The position numbers and the translations under genes are program-made. A DNA stretch of 64,000 nucleotides from Brachybacterium faecium DSM 4810 (lineage in GTDB: Bacteria; Actinomycetota; Actinomycetes; Actinomycetales; Dermabacteraceae): positions 1,984,001 to 2,048,000 of the forward strand of contig CP001643.1 of assembly GCA_000023405.1 (NCBI GenBank). Direction: 5' to 3'. The notes under the pieces are model-generated. The model saw only the letters and a program-made list of their open reading frames with translations, searched no databases and had not been told where the DNA came from. This document shows, piece by piece, positions 26,636 through 36,391 of this stretch. Each line of letters opens with the position of its first letter. Position 1 is the stretch's first letter.

Positions 26636-27250
26636 TCACTCGGGTCGAGCTGTCACCGTGCGTTCGACCGCCGACGCCAGCTGCTGCGCCGCCCGGGCGC
26701 TGTCGTACGTCGGGTCCTCGTGGTGCTCGGCGACGATCGCGTCGATGGCACCGCCCACCGCGAGCGCCGCGGTGCGCAGATCCTCCTGCGCGGTCGTCTC
26801 CTCCTGCGCGTTCATGCCCTGGGCGGCGCGCGCCTCCGCGAGCAGCTGCGCGAGCGGCGCCCATCGCTGCCTCGACTGCCCGGACGGTCCCCGCCGGGTG
26901 AGCGCCTCGATGGCGACCCGGGTGTGCTGCGGGTGCGTGCGGAAGTGCCCCACGAGCGCGGTGATGTAGGCGCGGGGCCGTGCCGTCGGCCGCGCCGCCT
27001 CCACGGCGGCGCCGACCTCGGACACCATCGCCGAGAGCACCTGTTCGTACGCGGCATCGAGCAGGGAGGAGACCGAGCCGACGTGGTGGAGCACGCTCGC
27101 CTTGCTCAGCTCCGCACGCTCGGCGACGCGGCCCAGGGTCGCCGCACCGTAGCCCTCCGCCCCCACGAGCTCGATGGTGAGCGCGATCAGCTGTTCCCTG
27201 CGCGGCTGCGGAGCGCCGGGAGGCCGGCCCGCACGTCTCCCTGTTGACAT
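26636..27250 (-). CDS. TetR/AcrR family transcriptional regulator
   Basis: The protein has 204 residues. After a basic N-terminus, the helix-turn-helix (YGAATLGRVAERAELSKASV followed by LHHVGS) occupies about residues 20-65. The rest is a helical sensor domain. The start at 27250 is preferred over an open upstream extension because the latter overlaps the divergent hydrolase. Only 29 bases separate its ATG from the hydrolase GTG, and an inverted repeat fills that gap, so repression of both genes from one site is likely. Confidence 0.87.
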   Translation of the reverse strand: MSTGRRAGRPPGAPQPRREQLIALTIELVGAEGYGAATLGRVAERAELSKASVLHHVGSVSSLLDAAYEQVLSAMVSEVGAAVEAARPTARPRAYITALVGHFRTHPQHTRVAIEALTRRGPSGQSRQRWAPLAQLLAEARAAQGMNAQEETTAQEDLRTAALAVGGAIDAIVAEHHEDPTYDSARAAQQLASAVERTVTARPE

Positions 27251-27257
27251 GCCCCTC

Positions 27258-27277
27258 AATCTACCGGAGGGTCGATT
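27258..27277. promoter_or_regulatory. inverted repeat between divergent TetR and hydrolase genes, probable operator
   Basis: AATCTACC-GGAG-GGTCGATT has 8-base arms that match at 7 of 8 positions. It fills nearly the whole 29-base gap and contains the GGAGG ribosome binding site of the hydrolase. A bound TetR dimer would cover the start regions of both genes. Confidence 0.6.
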
Positions 27278-27279
27278 AT

Positions 27280-28272
27280 GTGACTGCGCTGCGTCGAACC
27301 GATCGTCCGCTCCGACTCCGGCTGCTCCTCGCCGGTCTCCTGGCCTGCGCGCTGATCGCCGGGTATCTCGTGGGCGCAGGTCGCGCGGCGCCGATCGGCC
27401 ACTGGCGCTCGGACGAGGGGCGCACCGCATACCTCGAGGCGTACGAGGCCGCCTTCGCGGAGATGCCGGATCCCTCGGAGGTCCGTGACATCCGCACGGG
27501 CTTCGGGATCGTGCGCGTGTACCGCTTCGAGGGCGCGGGGCCGGCCCGCCATCCGCTCATGGTGCTGCCCGGCACGGCCTCGGGCGCCCCCGTCATGGCG
27601 GACAACCTCCCCTCGCTGCTGGAGATCGGTGACGTCTACGCGATGGATCTGCTGGGCGAGCCGGGTCGCAGCGTCCAGGAGCGCCCCCTCACCTCCGACG
27701 CGGACAAGGCCGCCTGGCTCGCCCAGGTCCTCGCCGCGCTCCCGGAGGAGCAGTTCCACCTGCTCGGCCTCTCGATCGGCGGATGGACCGTCACCAACCT
27801 CGCCCTGCACCATCCCGAGCGGGCCGCGAGCCTGATCCTGCTGGACCCCGTCCAGACGTTCGACGACATACCTGCCGGCACGGCGCTGCGCTCGATCCCC
27901 GCCGCCTTCCCCTGGATGCCGAGGTCGTGGCGCGACTCCTTCTCCTCCTACACCGCAGGCGGAGCACCGGTGGAGGACGTCCCGGTCGCTCGCATGATCG
28001 AGGCCGGGATGAAGAACTACCGGATGGTCCAGCCCGCCCCCACCCGGATCGCGCCCGAACAGATCGGCACCCTCCAGGTGCCCGTGCTCGCCATCCTCGC
28101 CGGGCAGTCGGTGATGCATGATCCGCCGACCGCAGAGCGGACCGCCCGCGCGTCGCTGGCGGAGGGGCGCATCGAGGTGCTCCCCGAGGCCAGCCACGCC
28201 CTCAACGGCGAGCATCCCGATGAGATCGCGGCGCTCACGGGCGAGTTCCTCGCCGAGGTCGAAGAGCGCTGA
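27280..28272 (+). CDS. alpha/beta hydrolase, membrane-anchored or secreted
   Basis: The protein has 330 residues from a GTG preceded by GGAGG at good spacing. An N-terminal hydrophobic helix (residues about 12-32, LLLAGLLACALIAGYLVGAG) is a signal anchor. The hydrolase fold follows, with the nucleophile elbow GLSIGG (serine in HLLGLSIGGWTV), and near the end the aspartate region and the histidine of EASHALNGEHP. The substrate is unknown. The short shared operator with the divergent TetR gene suggests induction by a small molecule that the hydrolase may act on. Confidence 0.85.
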   Translation: MTALRRTDRPLRLRLLLAGLLACALIAGYLVGAGRAAPIGHWRSDEGRTAYLEAYEAAFAEMPDPSEVRDIRTGFGIVRVYRFEGAGPARHPLMVLPGTASGAPVMADNLPSLLEIGDVYAMDLLGEPGRSVQERPLTSDADKAAWLAQVLAALPEEQFHLLGLSIGGWTVTNLALHHPERAASLILLDPVQTFDDIPAGTALRSIPAAFPWMPRSWRDSFSSYTAGGAPVEDVPVARMIEAGMKNYRMVQPAPTRIAPEQIGTLQVPVLAILAGQSVMHDPPTAERTARASLAEGRIEVLPEASHALNGEHPDEIAALTGEFLAEVEER

Positions 28273-28347
28273 ACCACACCTCGCCCGGGGCGCTGCGTCG
28301 CCCTGCCGATCCTGCGCGTGCAGGAGGAGCGTGGCACCGGACCGCGC

Positions 28348-28388
28348 AGGGCGGCGGATCCCGGCGTGCGCCCGGGTCCCGCCGCCCT
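28348..28388. terminator. bidirectional hairpin between convergent genes
   Basis: AGGGCGGCGG pairs with CCGCCGCCCT, and after two mismatches CCCGG pairs with CCGGG, giving a long stem between the hydrolase end and the TM2 gene end. Its position 76 bases after one stop and 13 bases after the other fits a shared terminator. Confidence 0.6.
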
Positions 28389-28400
28389 CGTCCGGGAGTG

Positions 28401-29684
28401 TCAGCCGATCTTCTTCAGCTCCGAGAAGGTGATGATGTAGTCCGGAGAATCGATCGACATCGCCTCGGTGAGGTTCGAGGTGTAGTAGCACGTGTCGTTG
28501 CCGTCGGTGCCCGACTTCAAGGTCCCGGAGAAGCGCACCGTGTCGCCGGGGGCGAGCGCGAGGGCGGCGTCGTACAGCGGGGTCCCCTGCTCGACGAGGG
28601 TGTTGTCGACGATGTCCGAGAGGGCGTTGTTCCAGGTGCCGATCTCGATGTCATCGTCGATCGCCACGGTCACGATCGCCTTGCCCTCACCGTTCGCGTC
28701 GACCGTCTTCACGGTTCCGATCCAGTCCGTCACCGCACCGTCCGGGACAGACTCGCACATCGCGTCGCTGCGCACGTTGAGCACGTTGCCGCGCTGCAGA
28801 TCGGTCTCGGCAGACTTCGCGTCCGCACGGCCCTGCGCGACCGCGGCCGACATCGCCTGCTGCGCGGCGGGGACATCGGCGGCCGGGGCCTCATCGGCGA
28901 CCGGCTCCTCTGCCGGCTCCTCCGCCGGTTCCTCGGTAGGCTCCTCGGACGCCTCGGCGGCCGGGGCCTCGTCGGCGGGGTCCTCCTGGACCGCGGGGTC
29001 GACGTCGGCGGGCTCCTCGCTCGCAGCCTCGTCCTCGATGGATGCGGCCTCGGCAGGGGCCGTGGCGATGATCTCCTCGTGCTCGGTCGCGGCGTCGATG
29101 TCACTGCTCGTGGCGGAGTTGATGCTGCTGAAGATCAGCCCGAGGAGCAGGACGATCGGCGTGACGATCCAGGCGATCCGCTTGTTCTTCTCGTAGCCGG
29201 CGAGGCGCTGACCGGTGCTGTCACGGCCGCCGGTGAGGATGATGAGCAGCAGGTCGACCAGCGCCCAGACTCCCGCGCCGCCGCAGGTGACGAGCTTGAG
29301 GATGCCCAGGCCGATGAAGCCTCGGTAGAAGCGGTCCACGCCGAGGACGCCGAGGAACAGCGCGAGGATCCACGCGGCGACGAAATCCTTGGGCGGAGGC
29401 TGTGATGGCACGGGCGAGAACTGCCCCGGAGGCATCTGCGCCGGGAAGGGGACGCCCTGCGGTCCCGGCGCCTGGTGCCCGTAGGCGGGCTGGCCGTATG
29501 GCCCGTTCGGAGACGGGGGCCCATACGGAGAGCCTCCGTACGGCGCCGGGCTCTGCGGGTAGGGGGACGGCTGAGGCTGCTGCGGGTGCCATCCGTTCGG
29601 CGACTGGGGCGGGTAGGCAGCTCCCTGGCCGGGCTGGTGGGGCCTGCCGCCGTGCGGCGGTGGGGGCGGCGGAGTAGATGTCAC
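28401..29684 (-). CDS. TM2 domain-containing membrane protein with proline-rich and acidic regions
   Basis: The protein has 427 residues from a GTG with AGGAG five bases upstream. Residues 1-98 are Pro/Gly/Gln/Tyr-rich repeats. Residues about 100-152 are a TM2 domain of two membrane helices (WILALFLGVLGVDRFYRGF and GVWALVDLLLIILTGG). A third helix lies at about 169-187. An acidic Ala/Glu/Pro stalk of about 100 residues then leads to an exported-looking beta-rich domain (from about 310) with two cysteines. The architecture suggests a surface-exposed anchored protein; the function is unknown. The stalk resembles that of the Ltp-repeat protein at 18155-19054. Confidence 0.82.
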   Translation of the reverse strand: MTSTPPPPPPHGGRPHQPGQGAAYPPQSPNGWHPQQPQPSPYPQSPAPYGGSPYGPPSPNGPYGQPAYGHQAPGPQGVPFPAQMPPGQFSPVPSQPPPKDFVAAWILALFLGVLGVDRFYRGFIGLGILKLVTCGGAGVWALVDLLLIILTGGRDSTGQRLAGYEKNKRIAWIVTPIVLLLGLIFSSINSATSSDIDAATEHEEIIATAPAEAASIEDEAASEEPADVDPAVQEDPADEAPAAEASEEPTEEPAEEPAEEPVADEAPAADVPAAQQAMSAAVAQGRADAKSAETDLQRGNVLNVRSDAMCESVPDGAVTDWIGTVKTVDANGEGKAIVTVAIDDDIEIGTWNNALSDIVDNTLVEQGTPLYDAALALAPGDTVRFSGTLKSGTDGNDTCYYTSNLTEAMSIDSPDYIITFSELKKIG

Positions 29685-30027
29685 GCGGGCTCCTGGAAGG
29701 AATCGGGCGCACGACAGCGAGCCCTGGAGGTGAGGGAGGGTGGCCCCGTCGGTGGCCGCGCACGGGGAAGGCTGCGTGTCCGACCGGGCTTCCTGAATCA
29801 TCAACCATCCGCCAGGCGTTCAGGGCGCGCCCAGCTCTTGTTCAGCTCACACCACCCCCTCCGCGCCCCTCCGATCTGCACGAACACACTGCACTGTGAT
29901 CTCTCTCTCACCTGTGTCGGTCATCTGTCTGCGGGGGCGTCGCAGCCTCCGCGCGCACGGGAATTCTGGCGCGTACCCTTCGTCGGGCACCCTCGCCGCA
30001 GCATCTCCACCCCGTCGAAGGATCCCG
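29685..30027. other. 343-base intergenic region between divergent genes
   Basis: This gap separates the TM2 gene and the DHA2 exporter and should contain both promoters. It is less GC-rich than its surroundings near 29860-29930. I found no convincing -35/-10 pair, strong hairpin or additional gene. Confidence 0.4.
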
Positions 30028-31593
30028 ATGCCCTCCCCCGATCACACAGCCTCCCCGGCGGCCTCCGCCGACCGTGATCCGCGCCTGGACCGTCCCTGGC
30101 CGGCCCTGTGGTCGATCGTGCTGGGCTTCTTCATGATCCTCGTGGACACCACGATCGTCACGGTCGCGATCCCGCGCATGCAGCAGGACCTCGACACCGA
30201 CCTGACGAGTCTGCTGTGGGTCACCAGCGCGTACCTGCTCGCCTACGCCGTGCCGCTGCTGATCACCGGGCGGCTCGGGGACCGCTACGGGCTCAAGGCC
30301 GTGTACATGGTGGGGTTGGTGGTGTTCACCGCCTCGAGCCTGTGGTGCGCGCTGGCCGGTGACGTCGGGATGCTGATCGTGGCTCGGGTGGTGCAGGGGC
30401 TCGGGGCCGGTGTGATGACCCCGCAGACGATGTCGATGATCACCCGGATGTTCTCCCCGCAGCAGCGGGGGCGGGCGATGGCGCTGTGGGGTGCGACGGC
30501 GGGCGTGGCCAGCCTCGTGGGACCGCTGCTCGGCGGGGTGCTCGTGGACGGTCCCGGCTGGGAGTGGATCTTCCTGGTCAACGTGCCCGTCGGGATCCTC
30601 ACGCTGCTGCTCGTGCAGCGGAACGTGCCGCGATTCTCGCGCCGGGCCCACTCCTTCGACTGGCTCGGGGTCGTGCTCTCCGCGATCGGGCTGTTCCTGC
30701 TGGTGTTCGGGATCCAGGAGGGCAACACCTACGACTGGGGCAGGATCACCGACTCGCTGCGGATCGGCCCGCTCGAGACGGGCATGCCGGTCAGCGTGCC
30801 GGGTCTGATCATCGCGGGAGTGGTGGCGCTCGTGGTCTTCGTCGTCTGGCAGGCGCGGAACCGTCGCGAGCCCCTGGTGCCGCTGTCGCTCTTCCGCGAT
30901 CGCAACTTCTCGGTCGCGAGCCTCGCGATCGCGATGATGGGCGCGACCGTGCTCACCCTCGCGATCCCCGCCACGCTGTTCTTCCAGCAGGTGCTCGGCA
31001 TGACTCCCACGCAGGCGGCGCTCATGACCGCCCCGATGGCGGTGGTCTCGCTGGTCCTGGCCCCGCCCGTCGGCCGCTGGATGACGCTCCACGACCCGCG
31101 CTGGATGGCGCTGGGCGGCTTCGCCTCGCTGGCCGGCGGTCTGCTGTGGCTCTCCCGCCTCATGACGCCGGAGACCCCGTTCGTGCTGCTCCTGCTGCCG
31201 TTCCTGCTGGTCGGGCTCGGCAACGCCTTCGTCTGGGGGCCGCTGTCCCTCACCGCGACGCGCAATCTGCCGCCCTCCCTCGCCGGGGCGGGCTCCGGGG
31301 TGTACAACGAGACCCGCCAGATCGGGTCCGTGCTGGGGTCGGCGGCGATCGCGACCCTCGTGAGCGACCGCCTCGCGGCGCGGATCGGCGAGGCGACCGG
31401 CGGCGCCGGCGGCACGGCCCCGGCAGGAGCCGAGGGCGGCACGGGCACGCTGCCCGAGGCGCTTCATGCGCCGTACGCCGCGGCGATGAGCGATGCGATG
31501 CTCCTGCCCGTCGGCCTCGCCGCCGTCGGGGTGCTCGCCGCGCTGCTGATCGGCAAGCCCGTGGACACCGGGGTGTGGGCGCGGGACGAGTGA
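30028..31593 (+). CDS. MFS transporter, DHA2 (EmrB/QacA) family
   Basis: The protein has 521 residues and about 14 membrane helices, the number typical of the DHA2 drug:proton antiporter family. Helix 1 carries the family motif LVDTTIVTVAIPRMQQDL, and the loop between helices 2 and 3 has GRLGDRYGLK, the MFS motif A. Motif C glycines (GPLLGGVLVDGPGWEWIF) are present in helix 5. It should export a drug or lipophilic compound through the plasma membrane; specificity is unknown. The chosen ATG has an AAGGA just upstream. No regulator gene is adjacent. Confidence 0.92.
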   Translation: MPSPDHTASPAASADRDPRLDRPWPALWSIVLGFFMILVDTTIVTVAIPRMQQDLDTDLTSLLWVTSAYLLAYAVPLLITGRLGDRYGLKAVYMVGLVVFTASSLWCALAGDVGMLIVARVVQGLGAGVMTPQTMSMITRMFSPQQRGRAMALWGATAGVASLVGPLLGGVLVDGPGWEWIFLVNVPVGILTLLLVQRNVPRFSRRAHSFDWLGVVLSAIGLFLLVFGIQEGNTYDWGRITDSLRIGPLETGMPVSVPGLIIAGVVALVVFVVWQARNRREPLVPLSLFRDRNFSVASLAIAMMGATVLTLAIPATLFFQQVLGMTPTQAALMTAPMAVVSLVLAPPVGRWMTLHDPRWMALGGFASLAGGLLWLSRLMTPETPFVLLLLPFLLVGLGNAFVWGPLSLTATRNLPPSLAGAGSGVYNETRQIGSVLGSAAIATLVSDRLAARIGEATGGAGGTAPAGAEGGTGTLPEALHAPYAAAMSDAMLLPVGLAAVGVLAALLIGKPVDTGVWARDE

Positions 31594-31603
31594 GCGGCGC
31601 CCC

Positions 31604-33133
31604 TCAGCGGTCCCGGCGGCCGCGGGAGACCGCGTCCTTGAGGCGGGTCGGGATCCGCACCGCGCGCTCCGCCCGGTGGAAGGCGTCACCGGCCTGCCGG
31701 GCGACCTTCGTCAGCTTCTTCTCCGTCCTCGTCAGCCGCTGCTCCGCCGCCGCGGCGCGCCGTTCCGCGGACTCGACGGCGCGGCGCGTCGCGGCCAGGT
31801 CCGCCTCGGCCGCATCCAGCCGACGCTCCAGGGCCGTGATCCGCTCCGCGCTCTTCGCGGCGCGGGCGGCGGTGGTGCGGCGCAGCTCGGCCTGCTCCTT
31901 CTTCCGGCGGGCTTCGCGGTCCTGCAGCACCGCATGGCGCTGCACCGTCGCGGGCGGGTCCTCGAGCCAGGTGGGCCGCACCGCCGGCGCGAACTCCGTC
32001 TCGGCGACACGCTGCTCGTAGGCGGCGAGGGCCGCCTCCTGCCCGGGATCGTAGATGTGCGAGAAGCCGTTGTCGTGGATGAAGCGGCTCAGCGTCTCGA
32101 ACCGCTCGGCATGCCCTCGGTTGAACTCGGTGAAGTCCGCGTGCGAGAAGAGCTCCTGCACCGAGCCCGGCTGCCCGTCCGCCCCGCGGACCAGGGACGG
32201 GATGCCGTGGTAGCGGGCCAGCTCCAGGGTGCGGGAGTCGTGGGCGAGCATGACGGCGGGGGTGCCGGCGAGGATCGCGGCGATGTTGCCGTGCGCCCGG
32301 GCGCCGAAGGAGAAGTCCATCGTCGCCAGGCGGTCGAACCAGGGATGCGCGTCGATGAAGAACTCGGCCCGTGACGCCGTGAACTGGGGATGGGAGCGTT
32401 CCAGGGGCAGGCGCGGATCATTCGCGACGTACGGTTCGCTCGCCCAGAGCATGAGCTCGAGGGTGCCGTGCTCCTGGGGGATGTAGGTCGCGGCGTAGCG
32501 GGCCTCCGCGTCCTCGACGAGGTCACCGCCGAAAGGATCCTTGGTCTCCAGGTTGTAGGCGATCGGCGCCCCGTGCCGGAGCGTCTCGGGCACCTCGACC
32601 CGGTGGCCGGGGCCGTGGAGGGCGAGGGAGGGACAGCCGACGACCTCCACGTCCCGGAACCCCAGGGAGGCCAGGTAGTCCGCGGTCATCTCGCCGCGCA
32701 CCGACAGGGCGCTCGAGCCGTTCAGGACCGCGCGGGCGAACCGCTTGACCGTCGGCTCCATCGCCTTCAGCGCCGCCGGGTCCCCGTCCAGCGGGAGCTG
32801 CGCCCCGCCGGAGAGCATCAGGAACGGGATCGTGAGCCGCTCGAGGAACTGGGCGGTGCGCAGCAGCTGCCCCTCGAACTCCGGCCGGAAGGCATTGGCC
32901 AGCGGCAGGATGAACCCGTCGTACTCATCGTTGACCTGCGCGGCCATACCGGCGTTGATGCGGTAGTGGTTCGCATCCACGATCGTGTCCGCCGTCGAGA
33001 ACAGCTTGTGGGCCGCCGCACCGTAGACCAGGTTCCCGCTGTTGGTGCCCAGCAGGTTCCGTTCGAGAGTGAGGAAGGGATCGACGACGTCGAAAGGTGT
33101 CTTGCCGAGCCTCATCAGGTAGCGCGTGGTCAT
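31604..33133 (-). CDS. polysaccharide pyruvyl transferase family protein with C-terminal coiled coil
   Basis: The protein has 509 residues. Residues about 30-370 resemble the polysaccharide pyruvyl transferase family, with segments [25 protein letters not shown] and the [20 protein letters not shown] block (seen as [12 protein letters not shown]). Such enzymes add ketal-linked pyruvate from PEP to sugars in cell-surface polymers. Residues about 405-490 are a Lys/Arg/Glu/Ala-rich predicted coiled coil, which is not part of the catalytic family. No other polysaccharide genes are nearby, so the gene is an orphan. The acceptor is unknown. Confidence 0.85.
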   Translation of the reverse strand: MTTRYLMRLGKTPFDVVDPFLTLERNLLGTNSGNLVYGAAAHKLFSTADTIVDANHYRINAGMAAQVNDEYDGFILPLANAFRPEFEGQLLRTAQFLERLTIPFLMLSGGAQLPLDGDPAALKAMEPTVKRFARAVLNGSSALSVRGEMTADYLASLGFRDVEVVGCPSLALHGPGHRVEVPETLRHGAPIAYNLETKDPFGGDLVEDAEARYAATYIPQEHGTLELMLWASEPYVANDPRLPLERSHPQFTASRAEFFIDAHPWFDRLATMDFSFGARAHGNIAAILAGTPAVMLAHDSRTLELARYHGIPSLVRGADGQPGSVQELFSHADFTEFNRGHAERFETLSRFIHDNGFSHIYDPGQEAALAAYEQRVAETEFAPAVRPTWLEDPPATVQRHAVLQDREARRKKEQAELRRTTAARAAKSAERITALERRLDAAEADLAATRRAVESAERRAAAAEQRLTRTEKKLTKVARQAGDAFHRAERAVRIPTRLKDAVSRGRRDR

Positions 33134-33311
33134 CGTGTCCCCGTCGTCGCGAACATGGCGCGGGCGCCCCGCGGCGGCGACGCTCGTCGGTCCCGCTCCC
33201 GCAGGCTACCGGGCCGGCACGGCGGGAGACGGGAGGCAGGAGGCGAGTGCGCCGTCCACACCGCCGCGCCGCGCTCGCGACCCGTCGGCCCGCCCGCCTA
33301 GAGTGGCTCCC

Positions 33312-35207
33312 ATGAGCATCCCGCCTGCCGCCGATCAGATCTCCGCACGTCGCGAGGGTGACGCCGGGCAGGCGGACCGGGCGCTCGAGATCCTCTCCAG
33401 CGTCTTCGGCTATGACTCCTTCCGCGGCGATCAGCGCGCGATCATCGAGCAGGTCGCCGCCGGCGGCGACGCCGTGGTGCTGATGCCCACCGGCGGCGGC
33501 AAGTCGCTGTGCTACCAGATCCCCGCGCTGCTGCGCGAGGGCACCGGGATCGTGGTCTCGCCGCTGATCGCGCTGATGGCGGACCAGGTCGCGGCGCTCG
33601 AGGGCGTGGGGATCCGCGCCGCCTACCTCAACTCCACGCTCGAGCTCGACGAGGCCCGCGCCGTCGAGCAGCAGCTGCTGGCCGGCGAGCTCGACCTGCT
33701 GTACATGGCACCCGAGCGGCTGGTGCTCCCCCGCACCCAGGATCTGCTGCGCCGCGCCCACCTGGCGCTGTTCGCGATCGACGAGGCGCACTGCGTCTCC
33801 CAGTGGGGGCACGACTTCCGCCCCGACTACCTCGGGCTGTCCGTCCTGGCCGAGGCGTTCCCGACGGTGCCGCGGATCGCGCTGACGGCCACCGCGACCG
33901 AGGCCACCCATCGCGAGCTCACCGAGCGGCTGCAGATGCAGGAGGCGGAGCATTTCGTCTCCAGCTTCGACCGGCCCAACATCCAGTACCGGATCGAGCC
34001 CAAGGCCTCGCCGCGCGAGCAGCTGCTGCGGCTGATCACCACCGAGCACGAGGGCGAGTCCGGGATCGTGTACTGCCTCTCGCGCAAGAGCGTCGAGCAG
34101 ACGGCGGAGGCGCTCGTGGCCCGCGGCATCCCCGCCCTGCCCTATCACGCGGGTCTCGACGCGGCCGTGCGGCAGGATCACCAGGAGCGGTTCCTGCGCG
34201 CCGAGGGCCTGATCATCGTGGCGACCATCGCTTTCGGGATGGGGATCGACAAGCCGGACGTCCGCTTCGTCGCGCATCTCGACCTGCCCAAGTCCATCGA
34301 GGGCTATTACCAGGAGACCGGCCGTGCGGGCCGTGACGGGCAGCCCTCGACCGCCTGGATGGCCTACGGCCTCGGCGATGTGGTGAGCCAGCGGAAGTTC
34401 ATCGACACCGGCGAGGGCTCCGAGCAGTTCAAGCGCAATGCCCGCTCCCATCTCGACGCGATGCTCGCCCTGTGCGAGACGGTCTCCTGCCGCCGGGTGC
34501 AGCTGCTGCGCTACTTCGGCCAGGACACGGAGTTCACCTCCTGCGGCAACTGCGACACCTGCCTGTCCCCGCCGCAGACCTGGGATGCGACCGTCGCGGC
34601 GCAGAAGCTCCTCTCGGCGCTGATCCGTCTGGACCGCGAGCGGGGCCAGAAGTTCGGCTCCGGCCAGGTGATCGAGGTGCTGCTGGGCCGGGAGAACACC
34701 CGCTCCACCCAGTCGCGTCATCATGAGCTGAGCGTGTGGGGCATCGGCGAGGAGCTCTCCGAGAAGGAGTGGCGCACCGCGATCCGGCAGCTGCTGGCCC
34801 GCGGCATCGTGGAGGCCGAGGGCGATTACGGCGTGCTGATCCCCGGGCCGCAGGCCGGGCCGGTGCTGCGTGGGGAGAGCACCGTCGAGCTGGCCGTGGA
34901 CCGCGCCCCGCAGCGTTCCTCCCGCTCGGGCGGCCGACGGGCCGCGGGCGCCTCCCGCGCCGCGGAGAGCCTCGAGCCCGCCCAGCGGGAGCGTTTCGAG
35001 GCCCTGCGCGCCTGGCGCACCGCCGTCGCGAAGGAGAAGCAGATCCCGCCGTACATGGTGTTCTCGGACGCCACGCTGGTGGGGATCGTCGAGGCCCGCC
35101 CGGCAAGCGTCGCGCAGCTCGGCGCGGTCAGCGGCGTCGGTGCGAAGAAGCTCGCCGAATACGGCGAGGCCGTGCTCGAAGCGTTACCGGATGCGCCGAC
35201 CGGGTGA
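33312..35207 (+). CDS. recQ: ATP-dependent DNA helicase RecQ
   Basis: The protein has 631 residues in the full RecQ order. The helicase core has Walker A MPTGGGKS, the RecQ-specific loop and DEAHC, FSFDRPNI-like [12 protein letters not shown], and motif [12 protein letters not shown]. The zinc-binding segment ends CGNCDTC, followed by the winged-helix RQC domain. A Ser/Arg/Gly-rich linker leads to a C-terminal HRDC domain (residues about 560-631). It unwinds DNA with 3'-5' polarity in repair and recombination. The in-frame extension upstream of 33312 is rejected because it overlaps the divergent gene and has no family similarity. Confidence 0.95.
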   Translation: MSIPPAADQISARREGDAGQADRALEILSSVFGYDSFRGDQRAIIEQVAAGGDAVVLMPTGGGKSLCYQIPALLREGTGIVVSPLIALMADQVAALEGVGIRAAYLNSTLELDEARAVEQQLLAGELDLLYMAPERLVLPRTQDLLRRAHLALFAIDEAHCVSQWGHDFRPDYLGLSVLAEAFPTVPRIALTATATEATHRELTERLQMQEAEHFVSSFDRPNIQYRIEPKASPREQLLRLITTEHEGESGIVYCLSRKSVEQTAEALVARGIPALPYHAGLDAAVRQDHQERFLRAEGLIIVATIAFGMGIDKPDVRFVAHLDLPKSIEGYYQETGRAGRDGQPSTAWMAYGLGDVVSQRKFIDTGEGSEQFKRNARSHLDAMLALCETVSCRRVQLLRYFGQDTEFTSCGNCDTCLSPPQTWDATVAAQKLLSALIRLDRERGQKFGSGQVIEVLLGRENTRSTQSRHHELSVWGIGEELSEKEWRTAIRQLLARGIVEAEGDYGVLIPGPQAGPVLRGESTVELAVDRAPQRSSRSGGRRAAGASRAAESLEPAQRERFEALRAWRTAVAKEKQIPPYMVFSDATLVGIVEARPASVAQLGAVSGVGAKKLAEYGEAVLEALPDAPTG

Positions 35208-35257
35208 CTGGGCCCTCGGTATCCTGAGGTGATCTGACCAGCAGTGACTCCGGGGGG

Positions 35258-36388
35258 ATGTACGCCATGACCGCACCGTCGCCGATGCCGCAGGGGTCGT
35301 ACACGCCCCCGCCCGCCGAACCGGTCTCGAAGAGCTCCTCGCGCAGGAACCTCATCATCGCCGGCGCGCTCGCCGGGGGCGGCTGCTTCCTGGTGCTGCT
35401 GGTGGTGCTCGTGCTGGTCATCGTCCTCGTGATGCGCGGCGGCGGGGGCACCGCGGCCGGGGCCGACGGCGAGGAGTCGAGCATCGCGAGCCTCTCCCCC
35501 GAGGAGCAGGCCACGGCGCTGGTCGCCGACTACTTCGACGCCCTCTCCACGGGAGATGCGGAGAACGCTCTGGAGCTGCTGGGGCCGCAGGACGATCCCG
35601 ACATCACCACGCTGCCGGTCGAGGCGTACTCGCAGGCACTCGAGCTCGCCCCGGTGGCGGAGGTCGAGGTCGGCACCCCGGTCCTCGACGAGAGCGGCCT
35701 GATCAGCGGCGAGGTGCCGGTCACCTTCACGGTCGGCGAGCAGACGGTCTCGGATGCCTACTCGGTGCACGACTATGACGACGACGGCGTGCTCGAGCTG
35801 ACCGGCTCGGGCGCGGACGAGACCGTCCCGGACAACGTCACCGGGCTCGACACGACGCTCAACGGGGTCGAGGTGACCGCCGGGCAGCGGGTCCTCCTCC
35901 TGCCCGGCGGCTACGAGCTCGCCTACGGGAGCGAGCACTTCGCGCCCACCTCGACGGATCCGCTGCTCGTCGGGGAGCAGTACGGCCACGTGGACTGGCC
36001 GGATCCGGAGCTCACCGAAGACGGCCAGACGGCCTTCCGCGGCGCGGTCCAGGAGGCGGTGGACGCCTGCCTCACAGAGACCACGCTCGCGGCCGGGTGC
36101 GGGATGACCCCGGTGCCGGAGACCAGCAACGACGGCTGGACCATGGTCGAGGACACGGTGCAGCGCTCGATCTCGGAGGACACCCAGCGCACGATCGACA
36201 CGATGGAGGGCACCCCCTCCTACGACGAGCCCACCTACGTCGAGGGCAGCAGCATCGGCACGGTGGAGACCACCATCGAGTGCACCAAAGACGATCAGAA
36301 GGGCACGTGCGAGCTGTGGCTCGGCGGCGGGATGGGCCGCCCGCACGTCGACATGTCCGATCCGGAGCTCCCCGTCACCTGGGGCTGA
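35258..36388 (+). CDS. hypothetical membrane-anchored exported protein
   Basis: The protein has 376 residues. A Pro-rich cytoplasmic tail of about 28 residues precedes one strong membrane helix (about 32-60, LVLLVVLVLVIVLVM). Outside the membrane there is a linker, then ALVADYFDALSTGDAENALELL, which looks like the start of an NTF2/DUF4878-like fold, and a C-terminal part with several cysteines likely to form disulfides. I cannot assign a function. An ATG three codons in (35267) is an alternative start; the G-run upstream could serve either. It is convergent with the phosphoesterase, with three bases between stops. Confidence 0.75.
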   Translation: MYAMTAPSPMPQGSYTPPPAEPVSKSSSRRNLIIAGALAGGGCFLVLLVVLVLVIVLVMRGGGGTAAGADGEESSIASLSPEEQATALVADYFDALSTGDAENALELLGPQDDPDITTLPVEAYSQALELAPVAEVEVGTPVLDESGLISGEVPVTFTVGEQTVSDAYSVHDYDDDGVLELTGSGADETVPDNVTGLDTTLNGVEVTAGQRVLLLPGGYELAYGSEHFAPTSTDPLLVGEQYGHVDWPDPELTEDGQTAFRGAVQEAVDACLTETTLAAGCGMTPVPETSNDGWTMVEDTVQRSISEDTQRTIDTMEGTPSYDEPTYVEGSSIGTVETTIECTKDDQKGTCELWLGGGMGRPHVDMSDPELPVTWG

Positions 36389-36391
36389 GCC

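Noticed and set aside
29686..29804. N-terminal extension of the TM2 protein
   Set aside because: A GTG with AGGAG at correct spacing at 29684 is a better start, and the extension lacks the Pro-rich pattern.
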